A stretch of 64,000 bases of DNA. Origin: Breviolum minutum Mf 1.05b.01. Lineage: Eukaryota; Sar; Dinophyceae; Suessiales; Symbiodiniaceae. The stretch is taken from assembly GCA_000507305.1 (NCBI GenBank), contig DF239532.1:124001-188000 (forward strand), read 5' to 3'. Below are positions 11,701 through 23,915 of this stretch, one piece after another. Below the pieces are notes generated by a model. That model was given only the letters and a program-made list of their open reading frames with translations. It searched no databases and had not been told where the DNA came from. Numbering within the stretch: position 1 is the first letter of the stretch; the number at the start of each line of letters is the position of its first letter. The translations under genes and the position numbers were made by a program.

Positions 11701-14700
11701 AAGAGGGTTGGAAGGTCGTGTGGCCAGGTTTGGGCTTTCCGATGATTTTGGTTATTCAATATCAATGATATTGATCCTGTTTGGACATACACACTTTGAC
11801 TCCAAGCAATTCCCTGCCATTCTGGGCTAGTCTTCCATAGGCTCGAAATTCAATGGAAGCAGGATCCATCTTTGTGGTAACCAGTTTTTACCGTGTCAGG
11901 CTATTTTTGTTACATTGCTGAATCGGCGTTATAGTGGTGCGTAGTTGGTTTTTGCAAGCTTCCGAAAGAATTCCTGAAGCAGCTTGAGTCAAGAATGCGT
12001 GCAGCAACTGCTGCAAACATATTGGCAACTATGTTTTTTTGGTAGAACCCACCAGGTCACCAATGACACATGATTGATGCTTGCATATGTTTGCCTGTTT
12101 CATGTGAGTTTTTGAGGAGAGACGGATCATGGGTCACTTTTGGAACACGGTGCTCTCAGGATCCAAAGACTGGCAAAGGCATGCTCCAGTTTGGAACCGA
12201 GGCCTGTGACACGACTTGAATTTGGAGACTGAAGCCGTGAAGCCTACAGGAACCTCACAGAATGTCCTGTCAGTATCTTTGACATACCTCTAACCCAAAG
12301 ATAACTTGGGACCTAGGACTCTAGGATATTCTGTACGACTCAAATTAACACTAATTACAAACGATTGTGGACAGAGACTAGAGGCTATGTGCCATCTAGA
12401 GTTGTGACATATTCCGACTAGGACAAGCATTAATGCAATTCCGATTGAGTTGTGTTGCTTGGTCTCACTGTTGACTGTGGCCAGGTGGTGACTGGCGAAA
12501 ACGGCACCATTTGCGGTTTGTTGGGTGCATCACCTGGAGCCTCCACTTGCGTGTCCATTGGTCCGGGCACCCAAGTCGCAAACAAGTACTCCCTACTCGC
12601 GACTGGTTTTTGGTGCAGCACCACACAGAATAATACATAGTATACAGTATACAATATAGATCATACAGACATATATTGACATATATATATATATTATATA
12701 CAATATAATATATAATTATACGAAGCGTATACAATAATATTGCGCTCCAGCCTTGAGCCCTGTCATGTCCTTACCATCCTTTATCTCCTGGTCTAAAGCC
12801 TTTCCCTTCAGCCTTTGTTAGCTTTCCATAGCTGTCAGCTTTCAGTAAACAGTTTACAAATGATTACAACTGATCTAGCTACGTATCATAAGATGTCAGC
12901 TTGTAGTGTGTAACTTGGAGACTTTTGGAGTAGCAAGACAGCGTCATCACACCAAAGATCCCCCAAAAGGGTAAAAGGGCAGCGCCCTGTACTCTCAAAA
13001 GGACCTGAGGTGAGCATACACTGATTGAAGACGGTTGATGGTACGCAAAAAGGATCTTCAGACAATCCATCAAGATGTCTGAACTGACCATCCGATGCCA
13101 GCCCTTGACGTGATCGAGAAGTGCTTTGGAAAGAGCCCTGAGTTCAAGAAGTGGTCCCCGAAGCTGAAGGAGACACTTCCCCAAGACCTTGAGACTTCAC
13201 GGAGACTCAGTCAGAGTGGATCACCATAATGACTCTTTGTGTAAGAAGTGCAGATTCATACTGGTGACCGACATTGTAATGACTGATATTTGATGTCCGA
13301 ATATCCATAAAGTGCACTCAAGCTCATCAATGCCCGTTGATGTGACAAAGCATTGCATCCATCGCCCTGCTCCTCAATCCTAATGAAGAAAATCAGACCT
13401 TGTGTCTTTTCAAGTCTTTCAACCCCAGGCTGTTCGGTAACTGCAGAACCAAACCTGCATTCTCCAAGAAACAATTGAGCCGAGGTATCTTGTGTTACCT
13501 GGTACATGCATTTTGAAAGCTTCCTGACTGATGAAACATTTTTCATGTAGAAATGTAGACAGACTTTTTATACATCAGTGTTTGTGACACGCTACTGCAA
13601 TGTATCAAGACTTGATGATAGTTTTGCAATGTTTCGCCTTGAAACGACTGACTTCTAGCGATGCAGGAGATGATTCCAAGCTGGTCTCCTGACGTTGCCG
13701 CCGGAGACATGAAGAAGGCCCTTCAGATGCCTTCAGCACCGAAAGTTTGATTTGACTTCTTGCTCAACATTCTTGAAATGCAAAGCGGATGTCCAAAATT
13801 CTCTAAAACCGGACCAGCAACGAAATGCTTTGGACTTGGCGATAGGGAGTGAGCTTGTGAATACAAGGTCAATCAAGGTGAAGACGGTCAAGCTTCAAAG
13901 TCTGCAACTGTTGGACTAAGACTTATGTATGTATATATATAGTATATATATATATACACATGTGTGTTGTATATACAGACATCGTCCATGCTCCACGTTA
14001 CTGGTCCCCTCAAAAGTAAAGGTACTCTGAGGGGAGGAATTGCCATTGAGGGTGAAAACTGTGCTGTCTCATACGGTTCCCATATTCAGTACTCATATAC
14101 AGAATGAACTTTCACACAGATCACAAAGTGACCATGCTGCAATCCTTTCTGCTGCTCCTAATGGAAGATTTCGTGCATGGAGTTCCTTTCTGAGAAGATA
14201 TGGACCATATGGAAGTCTTTCGGTCACCTCATTTGTGCCGCTAGGTCACTCCGGACGTCGTCACTTGGCAAGACTTCCAGAAAGAGAAATGTGATCTGAC
14301 ATTTGGCAACAACAGTGCTTTATTGTTACGGTCATTGGCTAGAAATGTTGAAGCTGGATCAAGGTTGAAAATGCTGAGAGCATGGACTCATGGACAGCTC
14401 TTGTCAGAACAAGCATGCAGTAGTAGTGATAGAACTTGACAGTTGCGAACCAGCATCACACGAGGCACCTGAGACCTAAGATTTCCTAAGTGTACTTTCT
14501 CTTAACAACATGACACAAAGCCTTGTGGTGAGGAGAAGTGTTGGCATACTGTATCCCAGTATTAGTGCATATATGTATTTGAATGAAGTGCGGCAGACAG
14601 ACACGAAGAGCATCCCGACTGTCAAATGGTTCGGGAACAAGGAAGCTGACTTGTCGTGGCTGCGCAAGTTACAGCTGAAATAGAAAACTACACATGTTGG

Positions 14701-15159
14701 TATGACCTTCAGTTGAACAAGCAGATGCGGCCCGTTGACAAGTCGATGTTGTCTCCGCTTTGCCCTATCGATCGTGCCAATTGGGTCATTTTGATTTTGC
14801 ATGTTCCATCCTCATTACTTTTCCTTCTGAGCCACCTCCATTAAAGCATTTTCTAGTCGTGCCACTCCCACTTTACTGCTGCTTTTTTTCTCACCCCGTC
14901 TTGCTCCTGCTAGCCTTCGTTGCCTGGGTGGTGCGCGAGCACAAATACCAAAGTGGAAAAACAAACAGAATGCCAAATGCTTTTATTTGCTGGAGTCTTG
15001 ATATGTCTTGATAGTACGGAAGTGTACTCCTGCGTGGGTCAAGATTCAAAATCCAGTGAAACTATGTGACGCTGAAAAATCCATGGAACATGCACAGCTG
15101 TTTAGGTGAACAAGATCTACACGAACACCGGCAAAGCGCTGGGAATCACTCCCAAGTGA
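2649..15159 (+). CDS. mqo: malate:quinone oxidoreductase gene, at least 28 exons
   Basis: MQO oxidises malate to oxaloacetate with FAD and passes the electrons to ubiquinone at a membrane. In dinoflagellates and apicomplexans it works in mitochondria in place of the soluble enzyme. Reading the + strand exon by exon gives the family motifs in order: [136 protein letters not shown] and MIPSW. The stop is at 15157-15159. My joined exons give about 530 residues, close to the family's usual 490 to 550. Most junctions rejoin in phase; D/E, the K-M region, S/T and U/V do not resolve exactly. Introns run from about 59 bases to 1.4 kb and fill most of the 12.5 kb. The family identity is certain; the exact first exon and a few borders are not. 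Confidence 0.94.
3104..4182 (+). CDS. mqo: MQO exons A-D: FAD-binding N-terminus
   Basis: Exons: A 3104-3192, B 3704-3830, C 4035-4059, D 4119-4182. A carries the dinucleotide-binding loop GAGVMSAT. B carries LEELEPNW, the FERL strand and [11 protein letters not shown] adds [10 protein letters not shown] adds [14 protein letters not shown]. All four introns start with GT. The C/D intron is only 59 bases. Exon B begins [12 protein letters not shown] before LEELEP, about ten residues more than I expect in bacterial MQO. This is either a lineage insertion or an acceptor placed too early. C contributes just 25 bases. Confidence 0.9.
4508..6624 (+). CDS. mqo: MQO exons E-L: central region
   Basis: Exons: E about 4508-4594, F 4833-4880, G 5095-5136, H 5554-5577, I 5960-6035, J 6148-6192, K 6304-6335, L 6558-6624. 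Peptides are [19 protein letters not shown] (E), [15 protein letters not shown] (F), [14 protein letters not shown] (G), DHPLFSSM (H), [10 protein letters not shown] (I), [14 protein letters not shown] (J), [11 protein letters not shown] (K) and [13 protein letters not shown] (L). These match the MQO order of SRQFW, FLRKR, HPLF, WAPLVMEGRDP and GTDVxFGALT. Donors are GA after E and H, GC after F, G, J and K, GT after I. The E start and the K/L link, where a short exon may be missing, are the weak points. Confidence 0.87.
7440..7490. repeat. AT dinucleotide microsatellite
   Basis: TATATA runs with ATAGATATAT interruptions lie inside the long intron between MQO exons L and M. Similar TATA-type tracts occur at about 12680-12720, 13926-13966, 18360-18430, 32450-32470, 43330-43348, 62575-62596 and 63680-63698. 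Confidence 0.8.
7638..9887 (+). CDS. mqo: MQO exons M-Q: middle to C-terminal half
   Basis: Exons: M 7638-7677, N 7976-8020, O 8493-8540, P 9582-9634, Q 9801-9887. Peptides are [13 protein letters not shown] (M), [13 protein letters not shown] (N), [15 protein letters not shown] (O), [17 protein letters not shown] (P), and HRVKVYAPG followed by [16 protein letters not shown] (Q). N to O to P to Q rejoin without a phase error. Donors are GT (M), GC (N, O, P) and GA (Q). Introns reach 1041 bases (O to P), and that one contains the AATGTAAT-type repeat field. N and O start with the same bases after TTGCAG (GCTGGGCAT). Confidence 0.9.
9000..9410. repeat. degenerate AATGTAAT / GCAATGCAAT repeat field in an MQO intron
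   Basis: About 400 bases in the intron between MQO exons O and P are built from drifting 5 to 10 base units. Perfect GCAAT runs (about 9093-9121) grade into AATGTAATT-type units (about 9200-9310), then CGTAACGCAACG and TAATGTAATG. The pattern looks like an old tandem array that has diverged by substitution. Both strands carry only spurious open frames here. Confidence 0.75.
10147..12560 (+). CDS. mqo: MQO exons R-Y: conserved C-terminal domain
   Basis: Exons: R 10147-10196, S 10311-10374, T about 10638-10668, U 10871-10896, V about 11206-11276, W 11412-11437, X 12160-12201, Y 12485-12560. Peptides are [15 protein letters not shown] (R), [19 protein letters not shown] (S), [10 protein letters not shown] (T), DVFKSAMGK (U), [20 protein letters not shown] (V), GVRAQIIKK (W), [14 protein letters not shown] (X), and [20 protein letters not shown] (Y). 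[10 protein letters not shown] is among the best-known MQO signatures. Donors are GT (R, V, Y), GC (S, W, X) and GA (T). The S/T and U/V junctions do not resolve exactly, so an exon border is misplaced there. Confidence 0.9.
13102..15159 (+). CDS. mqo: MQO last three exons
   Basis: Exons: Z 13102-13169 ([17 protein letters not shown] plus SPKLK), AA 13667-13717 ([17 protein letters not shown]) and BB 15106-15159 ([17 protein letters not shown] then TGA). Z ends at a GA donor and AA at a GC donor; all three join in phase. MIPSW corresponds to the MIPSYG motif near the end of MQO, and a Leu-Gly near the C-terminus also fits the family. The last intron is 1388 bases. A further small exon inside it cannot be excluded. 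Confidence 0.88.
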
Positions 15160-16880
15160 GGGAAGGGAAGGGATCTGTAATTCCCAACAGCAGATACCAG
15201 GCGGACAGGGGTGAACGGGACCAAGTGATAGGGATTGAAGCCTGGGATGCCATTGCACATCGGGTCGCGCAAGGGCACACACCGTTTGCAAAGCCATCTT
15301 TCTACTTCATTCAACTTCTATGTTGGACATTGATGGATGCTGATGAACCATTAAAACCTGTGACAACTCCTGAAGTCTTCACAAAAAGAGATTTGATATG
15401 CTGCTCGGGGCCCTCGGGCCAGGACCAGGAAGTAGAAATAAGTGAGCCTTTTGCTTCGCTGGTAGCACTTTCATTCGCTTCACCCTGTCGGGATGCCTGT
15501 TTGCCAAAAATTTTTGGCGCTCGGTTGCGTGCTTAGCACGCGTACTATACCTGTCGCTGGCCTGATTCATGTGCTCTGGAAATAGCTGAAATGTACATTC
15601 AAAAGCTTGTTCTTTTGTCTTTGTGCAAGATTGAAATCTTTTGCAGTCCTGTCATGATCAAAAGAGCTTCCCAAGCAGCACAGATTGCTTTGATTGATCC
15701 AAGAGATGTTTTATGATGTTTTTGGTAACCGCGCACAGGCATTTTCCATGGCCAAGTGACAGGGTTTTGCAGCTGGCTATACCATGGCTTTGACCTTCAG
15801 AAATTCTCATAAACAATTCCCAGTCAGTTGAAGACTCTTGCAAATTAGATTTGTAGCTCTTTACTCGAAGCCCCAACAAGCGTCTTGTATTTTGTGTCGC
15901 ACTTGAAGCCAACCAAATGTCAATCGCTGCTGCCGAAACTTGCTTGGATGCCTGTATAAATAACCCTGCATTTGCTGTGGTTGCCGTCAGAAGTGGCGCC
16001 GCTCATGGGTACATGGGCGAATCACAGCACGGACACCCAAGTCAGGGCGGGTCCATAGATTTCCAACTTGGCCAGAAGAAGAGTGCCTGAAAAAGGAGCC
16101 TCAAAAGGCCCGGTAGGGGGCACGCAATTGGATGTAATTAGCAATGATTCCTGTGGCTTTTGTAATCTTTTGCCGCAGTACAGCAATTAACAGACTTCTA
16201 TATAGCGTTTACAAGCTTAAACGATGCAGCTGGACTTCGTTTTATGAGGTGGTTGGCTGGAGAGGGAAGCAGAGCTGTACCAACAGATACTAGTGTTGGG
16301 TTGTCGCATACTCCGGTCCTGAATGAGAAGGACCACCCATATCTGCAATGTGTCGTTTTCTCCACCTACGTAGTTCACACCATTTGGGGCTGGGTTTGGA
16401 CCTCCACTCCTCTACTCTTGAGTAGGAAGGGCGTATGCTGCGTTTACGCAAGTGATACTGTAGGCATACTGTAGGCATTCACTGGATGGCCCAACAATTC
16501 ACAAAGTTCATCAAAGTTAATGTGTCTTCGCGCCTGCCGCTTTTGCAGCTCAGTGGGTTCTCCCCGGGCTGGAACTCTGTCAGTGATGTTGGCGGGTGGC
16601 TACGTAGCACCTCCGTCCGGAACCACAGCACATCTTACAAGGCTTCAAGCCTTGTCGGTTGTCCTTGCAGGCAATATGTACACATGCGCATATATCATAT
16701 ACTGTGTATGTATGTATGCGAATAGATGGCTAAAAACTTAGACAGATAGATATATAATACTGTAAGTAAATAAAATAGCATGTTTGATTTTTTTTTGATA
16801 GATATATCTATTCATTGTAGATATTGATGTGTTTTGCGTTTGCATCATATGACTGTACATGTTGTTGCGGGTGTTTCCAG
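15160..16880 (+). other. region after MQO with weak exon candidates
   Basis: The frame at 15917-16090 has an ATG, 57 codons and a TGA, and reads AETCLDACINNPAFAVVAV then GYMGESQHGHPSQGGSIDF. It looks protein-like but is unrecognised. A second possible exon lies at about 16538-16680 after TTTTGCAG (SGFSPGWNSVSDVGGWL). Neither can be chained to the other. The remainder is AT-rich and shows nothing. Confidence 0.2.
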
Positions 16881-16994
16881 GGTTGAAACTACCAAACACA
16901 CTCTCATTCCATTCCACACATGGAGAGTTGGATGCCAAGCTCTGGGACCTGAGGCTTGGTGAAAAGCTGGATGCTTGGAACTTCAACAAACCAG
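16881..16994 (+). CDS. candidate exon with WD40-like segment
   Basis: After TTTCCAG, 114 bases are open to a GT donor at 16995. They encode GLKLPNTLSFHSTHGELDAK and then LWDLRLGEKLDAWNFNKP. The string LWDLRLGEKL resembles the end of a WD40 repeat (LWD-x-R-x-G-E). That one resemblance is the only hint of function. No neighbouring blade was found; a possible next exon lies near 17219-17265 (EDGPMPTSVAAAL). Confidence 0.3.
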
Positions 16995-18454
16995 GTGCTG
17001 TGATGATCTGTAGATTTCGGACGGAAAAACAGAACGACCCATATTCCTGAATACGTATGTACTGACTGTACTTTCATCACATGAATGGAAAGCTGGAAAG
17101 TACTCTTGCTAATCACATGTCTTCTGTTTGCAAAGAGGGACCTGGCAAATTTGCTAAAGACCACAGCTTTTTACGTGTCATTTGTTATGCAAAATGTTGG
17201 TTGATGCTTGATGTGCAGAAGATGGTCCAATGCCCACCAGCGTAGCTGCTGCACTGGCAGCACAGGCCTGGATGCTTTGTACACATGTACAAACAGAGAT
17301 GTAGAAGCGTAGCCGATGCAGCTGAATGTGGCTGAGTGCAGTCCTATGATGCTTTGCCTTTAAAGCAATGTTTTTGAAATAAGACAGGTTCTTACCCACG
17401 GCTTCTGCTTCTTATCCACGACTGTGGGGTTTTTACCTGCGACCCAAAGGTCTCTTATTCACGGCTGTTTCCAAAATTTTTGAAATCAGCGGTGGACAAA
17501 GTGCAGCCTTTTACTGTCACGCACACACACACACAATTGGACACACGTCTAGCTACATTTGCCACACAGGCACCTAGTGTGTTGTTGGATCGGGTTCTAC
17601 TTCACACTTTCTCAAAGTGTCAGCACACGCTACAGGCGATGGGCTTTGCAAATGGAGTTCTTCCAAGGGATGAAGGACACACCAAAATCCCAGCAGAGCA
17701 AGCAGACCATGTAGGATTGCTGCATATTGCTGCATACTCTTGTTAAGTTTGCGTGAACCATCGTTTACAACGCCGAAAACCAATGTGGAGCCTGAAATTG
17801 GATCCCATGAGATTCATCTTTGGAAGTCGTCATTTGCCGATTCCATGTCAGTTTTCGGGAGGGTTTTGGATCATAAGAATTCATTCAGCATTCTTGAGCC
17901 TCTTGATGGAGTTCACGTCGGAATAGCATTAGCATTACGTTGAAATGTGGTTTATGGGTGCGTTGATTCAGGAAAAATACACCAAATGCAAGCCGACATA
18001 CATTTACTTTTTGTCTACCACCCGAATGTGATAGAAATCGACATTCGAGAGGAAGTCAAAGAAACCCACCTACGGAACTGCTCATGTCAGGTGCACGTGC
18101 CTTCCATGCCATCAGTCTCAGTTCAGAGTTCAGAGATGTCCAAAGTCTTTACACAGTCTTGCACTAGATGTTGCTGACTTGCCGCTCTTCTACGCTCGAC
18201 CACCTAGTTCAGAGAAGGCTCCAGACATGTGCAAGAGCTGTTGCGATGACAGAGAATACATCCTAGACCTGAAATGACAAGCCGGAAGCTACGATTAATA
18301 TACCTTGTCGATACCATAGTATGCATGCTGCATTCACATCAAAATAAGATATTCTAGATGAATATGTGTATATATTTTTATATATACACATTCTATACAT
18401 ATACCTATATATATACACATGTATATAAATATCATATTGTTCCAAATTACAATC

Positions 18455-18700
18455 ATGTCAAACATTAAATGGCATGCAAAGAGTGGATTGAACGAACACA
18501 CTCAATCGGCGGCCTTGACGGCAAGCGCCTTGAATCAAGTCCTAACTGCTCAGAGGCCTTGTGAACTGCTGAAAAAACGTAGAAGTTGTGCAAGGAATAG
18601 ATTTGCAATGATTCGCACTTGCAAAGTGACGAGTAGGTTTTGGACATCAGTGCAGAAGATCTCCACCTTGTTTGCAAAAAGACTGAATCAGAGCACTTGA
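18455..18700 (+). CDS. ATG-initiated 81-codon frame, unknown
   Basis: An uninterrupted frame begins MSNIKWHAKSGLNEHTQ and ends AKRLNQST. The first half uses many G/C-ending codons, like the proven exons; the second half is basic and less biased. It could be a first exon that runs into an intron, a small single-exon gene, or chance. The opposite strand is also open over much of it. Confidence 0.18.
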   Translation: MSNIKWHAKSGLNEHTQSAALTASALNQVLTAQRPCELLKKRRSCARNRFAMIRTCKVTSRFWTSVQKISTLFAKRLNQST

Positions 18701-21032
18701 GCAACAACTCATGGCTGATCCAAAGTCTTCAAGAACTTGAAGTGTTGGCAGATGCCGTTTCATCCATATTTTACATGTTCCTAGAGACATCTTGAACTGA
18801 TGATGTGCATTGTCAGTTGTGAAAACTGGATGGGGAGCCACAAACATGGCTCGTTTTTGGTTGTTTGGGACATCAAAATTGGTTGGAGTGACAACCTGGA
18901 TTTTTGTTGATATCACGATGTTGTACCACCAGAGTTGTTCGTTCGCCTCTGAGTTCACTGGCTCCAGGCTCTGCTAATGGCTTGTTCCACTGGGCAATGG
19001 ATCGAGGTCGAGTGATGCTGTGCTGTAGGAAGCATGTGCAAGATTCGATTCAAGGGCTTAAGGATGCTTAAGGGAAGGCCGTTTTTCGTGTCATCTTCTG
19101 GAAGCATCAGCACTGCCCCAGAGGATGCTGACTACGGTAGATCACACATTGTTGGTTTTCCATGGTGTGAATGGCAATTGCTTTGAGTTTTAGCTTATGC
19201 AATGTTGAAGAAAATCAAGCCATCGACAGTTGACCATTGTTTTTTGATGAAATTTGGTTTCTGTTCTAAAGCCCTGTGGTGCTGAGACATACTGACTCCT
19301 TGTCACTTGCTGCAACCAGATCTTGCCGAATGGCCCGCAATGCTTGGAGTCACTACTTGCTGAATCTATGCAAGTATAGGCTGTTAAAGGCAAGCGCCTA
19401 GGATTCCTTCCAATGAGACATCGTGAGATATGAGATGATATGAGCAGATTCAGGTATTCAAAGTCGCAATGACTTGACAGGCAAGACCTGTGCCCATGCC
19501 GCACCTGGGTGGCTCCTTGCCCAGCAGGGCGCCGCGGCAGGCCGGCAGTTCTGAGTTGCAGACTTGTTTTTGTTTGTTTCCGTCATACCTTCTTTGAATG
19601 AGCCTGTTTTCTTTTCACTCAATTTGTATATGATAATAAACCAATATAAGTTAGGTACATACTTATGCTCCATACTGCAAAGAAGTTATTTATCAAAAAC
19701 AAATGTAGATGTACGTAGGTCTTTTATTTATCAAAAACACACAAGGCAGACATGTCGTACGGTTGGAAACATGTGTGGCCACTTTGGGGCAAGTATACCT
19801 AAACCCGGCGTACTGAGCGAGTGAAGATGTTTTCAACTTGTGTTTAAGACGAAAAGATGATGTAAATGATATATTGCAATAGTATATGGATCATATGTGT
19901 ATTGCCTGTGCACACAAAGAATCAAAAATTCTATGTGTACTGTGGTGTTGAGACCTTCCGATTTCATGCGTGGTCAATCCACTCTAACCCACTCAAGCCA
20001 ATCATTGTATCGAGATATCAGCTAAATAAATCAGTCAGCGATAGGCCCGCGTGGGCTTCGCACCAGCATCTCGAAACGGAGGGTTGCAAGTCTCACAGAT
20101 GCTTACTTTTGTACAAAATTCTGGAACCAAGAGCCAGGGCCAGAAATAGGGCTTATAGTGAATTGAATTGATAGATTTTTGTTGCCCTCGGCGTTTGCAA
20201 AATGAACCTGGAACTGCTTCCGGCTCTCCTTGCGACTCAAGAATCATTTGGAAGGCTTCAGCCCAGCGCTTTTGGCACAGCGCACTGCTTCCAGGCAGTG
20301 TTGTGCTTTTGGCACATATGTGGGGTTCTCAAGACTGCCTCGCTGCAGTCTCGCACTGCGCGAATCATATGCCCCATTTTCATTTCCTTGTAAGTACTTA
20401 GTTTGCGAGGCTTGCAAGGCTTGCAAGAATGTCACGTGCATTGTAAGGGATTTGTCTACTTGCTTCAGTGAAATTGCAGCTGTTTTTATTGCATTGATTC
20501 GTATTGTTTGTCTAAGTCTGAAGCTTCCCAGCAATTGCACCTGTTTGGCTAAGGGCACGCAGACAGGTGGGGCCCTGCAGACTGAGTGTTTCATGTTCAC
20601 AGGAAGCATGCAAGATGTTTGTTTTCCGGCAAAGTGATTGGCTCAATAGACTCCATCTAGCATGCAGCATTCACAAATGCACGGTGTGAAGCAAACATTT
20701 TCCTTGCCACTTTGTGTGTGTATGCGTGAGTAAAGATGTGTGAGATACCGTAAGGATGATGACTGCTCTTGGCAGTTATTCACGCGTGTTCTGTTTTTCG
20801 GTTGAGCAGCGTCCTTTGATTTTTTCACGGGCGGCAAGGTGCGCCTGCATCACTTGGTCAAGCAACGGGCAAGGCTGGTACCTCCATGACGTAGAAAAGT
20901 TTTACGGATCTTTGACCAGCAAACTCACCAAGTTGCTTATGCAACTTTTTTGAAAGTAACATTCCATTTCTCATCAATGTGACGCAGGTTTTATGCGCAC
21001 ATAAAGCATTGAAACTGCACTCCTGTAGTTCT

Positions 21033-21090
<58 letters not shown>

Positions 21091-23915
21091 GAACAACAAC
21101 AACAACAACAACAACAACGACAAATTTCGATTTCGATCTCTCTGAGTGATTTGGTTTTGTCACCGTGGGACTTTGCCTATCTGTCAGGTCTTTGACACAA
21201 GCCAGAGTTACCCATGCACAACACCTAGCTGAAGTTGATGGTGATCTGGCAGGTTTACAACGTACGGAAGGACTGCTCAAAGCTTGAAAACAACAGTTTG
21301 CCCGGAAGCCTCTTTTTACTGGATATAACACAATATATTAAACTTTAAAAGATGTATAAGATGTTGTATAAGTATGAAAGTGTACACAAACACACATGGT
21401 ATGGCATGGGCATGGGATTCTGTTCTCTGAAGCTAACGTGACGACAAAATCATGGCCAACCATCCTGCCCGAAAACGACGGGAGGACTGTTCAAAACTTT
21501 GATGAAACAGGAAGGTAAATAAACAAAAAGCTTGAATCAACGTCGCGCAGTCGTTTGGGACATGTTTGGAATCTCAAGTAAGACTCGCATCAGGAGTATC
21601 TAGACATCACTTGTACATGCCAAACTTTGCGGTTAGACTCTTTCGTTTGTGGCGTAGTAGCGTTACCTCTGGGGCCACAAGGATCCTTTTAAATGTGCCA
21701 TGATTCCCACCCGAAAGGATGTGTTTGGTGGCACACTCGAATTTTGCAGCCAGGTGATGTGCAGCCAACGGGTCTTGGAAAAATTTGGGCTGTCCGCCAC
21801 AGGACTCATCATAGTACAGTACTACAGTATGAGAAGTCATGAAAAGTTAACAAGCAGGGCTCTACCAATTCAAGTCCAGATGTTTTGCAACATGATGATG
21901 TATCGTTCCGAATCAGCTTATTTGGTCCTCTTTGACTGCTTTCTAATCTTTTCTCCCTTTCTGATGCTTTCTGCAGGACTTTAAGTGTTCTAGAAGATGC
22001 TGTCGAGGCTGGAGCCTTGGCGGTGCTTAGATTTTGACTCCTCAATGATACGCTCAAATTTTTGTATTTTTTCTGTGTGATTGCAATTAGATATTCTTCC
22101 ATATTCTTCCTACTTTAGTGCATTTTCGCCGTTTCGCGTGTAGGGTTTCGCCGAGCGGTATGTATGTATGCGGTATGTATGCGTACTTCCTCGCGCTGTT
22201 GAAAAAGCCTTCGGCCTTTGGGGCCTTTGGGTCCGGCCAAGTTTCAAACGTCGCCGTCGTGACAGTTGTGATCTGTGATCACCAAATTTTGTTTGCATGA
22301 CTCATGACCTTCATTTTGCTTGCATGCGCTTCATGTTTTTTTCATTTTTCACTTGGAAGGAACGTAGCCTTGGGCCTTGGACCGGCTCTTTGTCAAACAT
22401 GTCAGAGAAGCCATCTTATTTTTGCGGCCCAATGAATGGGCTATACAGCGACAATGAAAAGGAACCACCGGATCTTGCCTCTACACTTGCAATCTTTCAT
22501 CCTGCGTATCCTCAGAAGCTTCGCATAGATACTGTATGCCTGCCTCCTAGTGCACATGCCCCATAAAACTCAAGAAAACTGCTGAGTTGATTGTACTTGC
22601 AGTCCACAGTGCAAAGTGATCCCACCCAATCACTGCAGACAAATGGGGTGCACAAAGATTGGGAGAATGACTTTGATTGGTCAAGGCTCTGGGACTCTGT
22701 GAGGATGTGATAGGATGTGAGGACTCCGAGAATCATGAACGGATTGAATACATGTCACGTGTGTAGGCCTGCATCCACCGCTTCTCTCAGAGAAAGTGAC
22801 CTGGTATCAGGAACTATCAGGATGTATCAGGTTGAGTTTTTTTTTCTTTTTCCTTTCTTGGCTTGTTGCCGCCAGGCCCACTTCTGAGAACTATACAAGT
22901 CCTCACAAGCGCCATCCTCGCCCGAGTGACATTGACAGACGTCATTTGGTCTGGGTGCTCAGACAGTCCCTAGCATATACCGATGTGTACCGTACCGTAC
23001 ACATTAGATCAGATCCCTTTGGAATTAGAATCATTGTCAGACAATGTGCCATTTCTGTCTTGCGAGTTCAGATGTGGTAGCATGGCACTGAGTGGTGCTT
23101 CATATTATGTACATGGATGTATAGCAGGAGTAGTTCGGAGCTCGCACTCGGACCATATTTGTAGAATACAGAATATAATATGATACATTTATACCAATTT
23201 ATATATTATATCTTGTATCCAGGATTTGAGTTGCGGCAATCAAGATTCTGAGCCTCAGGATCTTGAGTACCACGGCATCTACTCCGAAAGCCGGTGTGAC
23301 ATGCAGGTCACCCAGATGCAATGTGTTGTATGTGTGGAGCAAGAGGATAGAGACAGCGTGCTCCGCTAAGCCTGTTTGATCCCATAAGGTTACCGTCTTT
23401 CTTTCGGCTTGTGCATGTACTCCTGAGTAAGCAAAGAGCTTTAATGAAAATGGACACACTTGCTTGAGGAATAGGGCGCGTGGATTTGCGAACAAGAATA
23501 CGTACACGTTAGTGCAAGCCTGGAGTTTATAGTTTAGAAAAGCAGAGTGTCTTTCGCAAACATGGCCAGGATGCCATGGTCTCGAACATGCTCAAGGAGG
23601 CACATTTTCCCAATTATAGTTGGAGTGTAGGAGCAATGTGTGCAATATTGTGCAAAAAGCAAGACCCCAGAGATGAGGAAAGGTCATAGACAAACATGAC
23701 AAGCGTCAACTCATGAGCAAAGATTTGAGGTTGTTGCTGTTCTCTTCTCCTGTATTGTAAGATGAGCAGGTTCCTAGGACTAGGGCAGGTGGACTGCTGA
23801 CGAAGCACAGGATTTTGAGGACATCAATCATCGAAAATTCACGCAGATCTTATTTTCAGTGTCTATAGATATTTCAAGTTTCAACATGCTTTGGAACCCG
23901 TAGGGTAGATTCCAG
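18701..23915. other. intergenic or intronic, low information
   Basis: Mostly AT-rich. Weak candidates on + are 19063-19198 (LKGRPFFVSSSG then TAPEDADYG), 20202-20393 (ATG frame MNLELLPALLATQESF) and the end of the frame at 20951-20953 (DVEKFYGSLTSKLTKLLMQ). None has a recognisable domain or a phase-matched partner. Confidence 0.3.
21033..21118. repeat. (CAA)n microsatellite, about 28 units
   Basis: A CAA/ACA array has one GAA-type interruption near 21091. In one + frame it would encode poly-Gln, followed in frame by SDLVLSPWDFAYLSG up to a possible GT donor. On the minus strand it reads as poly-Val. I treat it as a microsatellite; coding use is possible but unproven. Confidence 0.9.

Noticed and set aside
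12465..12734. Trp-Cys-Cys string on the minus strand that resembles the Cys/Trp module
   Set aside because: It lies antisense to MQO exon Y and lacks the GWS-x2-K part.
20030..20105. GC-rich hairpin-like stretch considered as a tRNA
   Set aside because: It cannot be folded into a cloverleaf with a proper anticodon arm and T-arm. No tRNA or rRNA gene was recognised anywhere.
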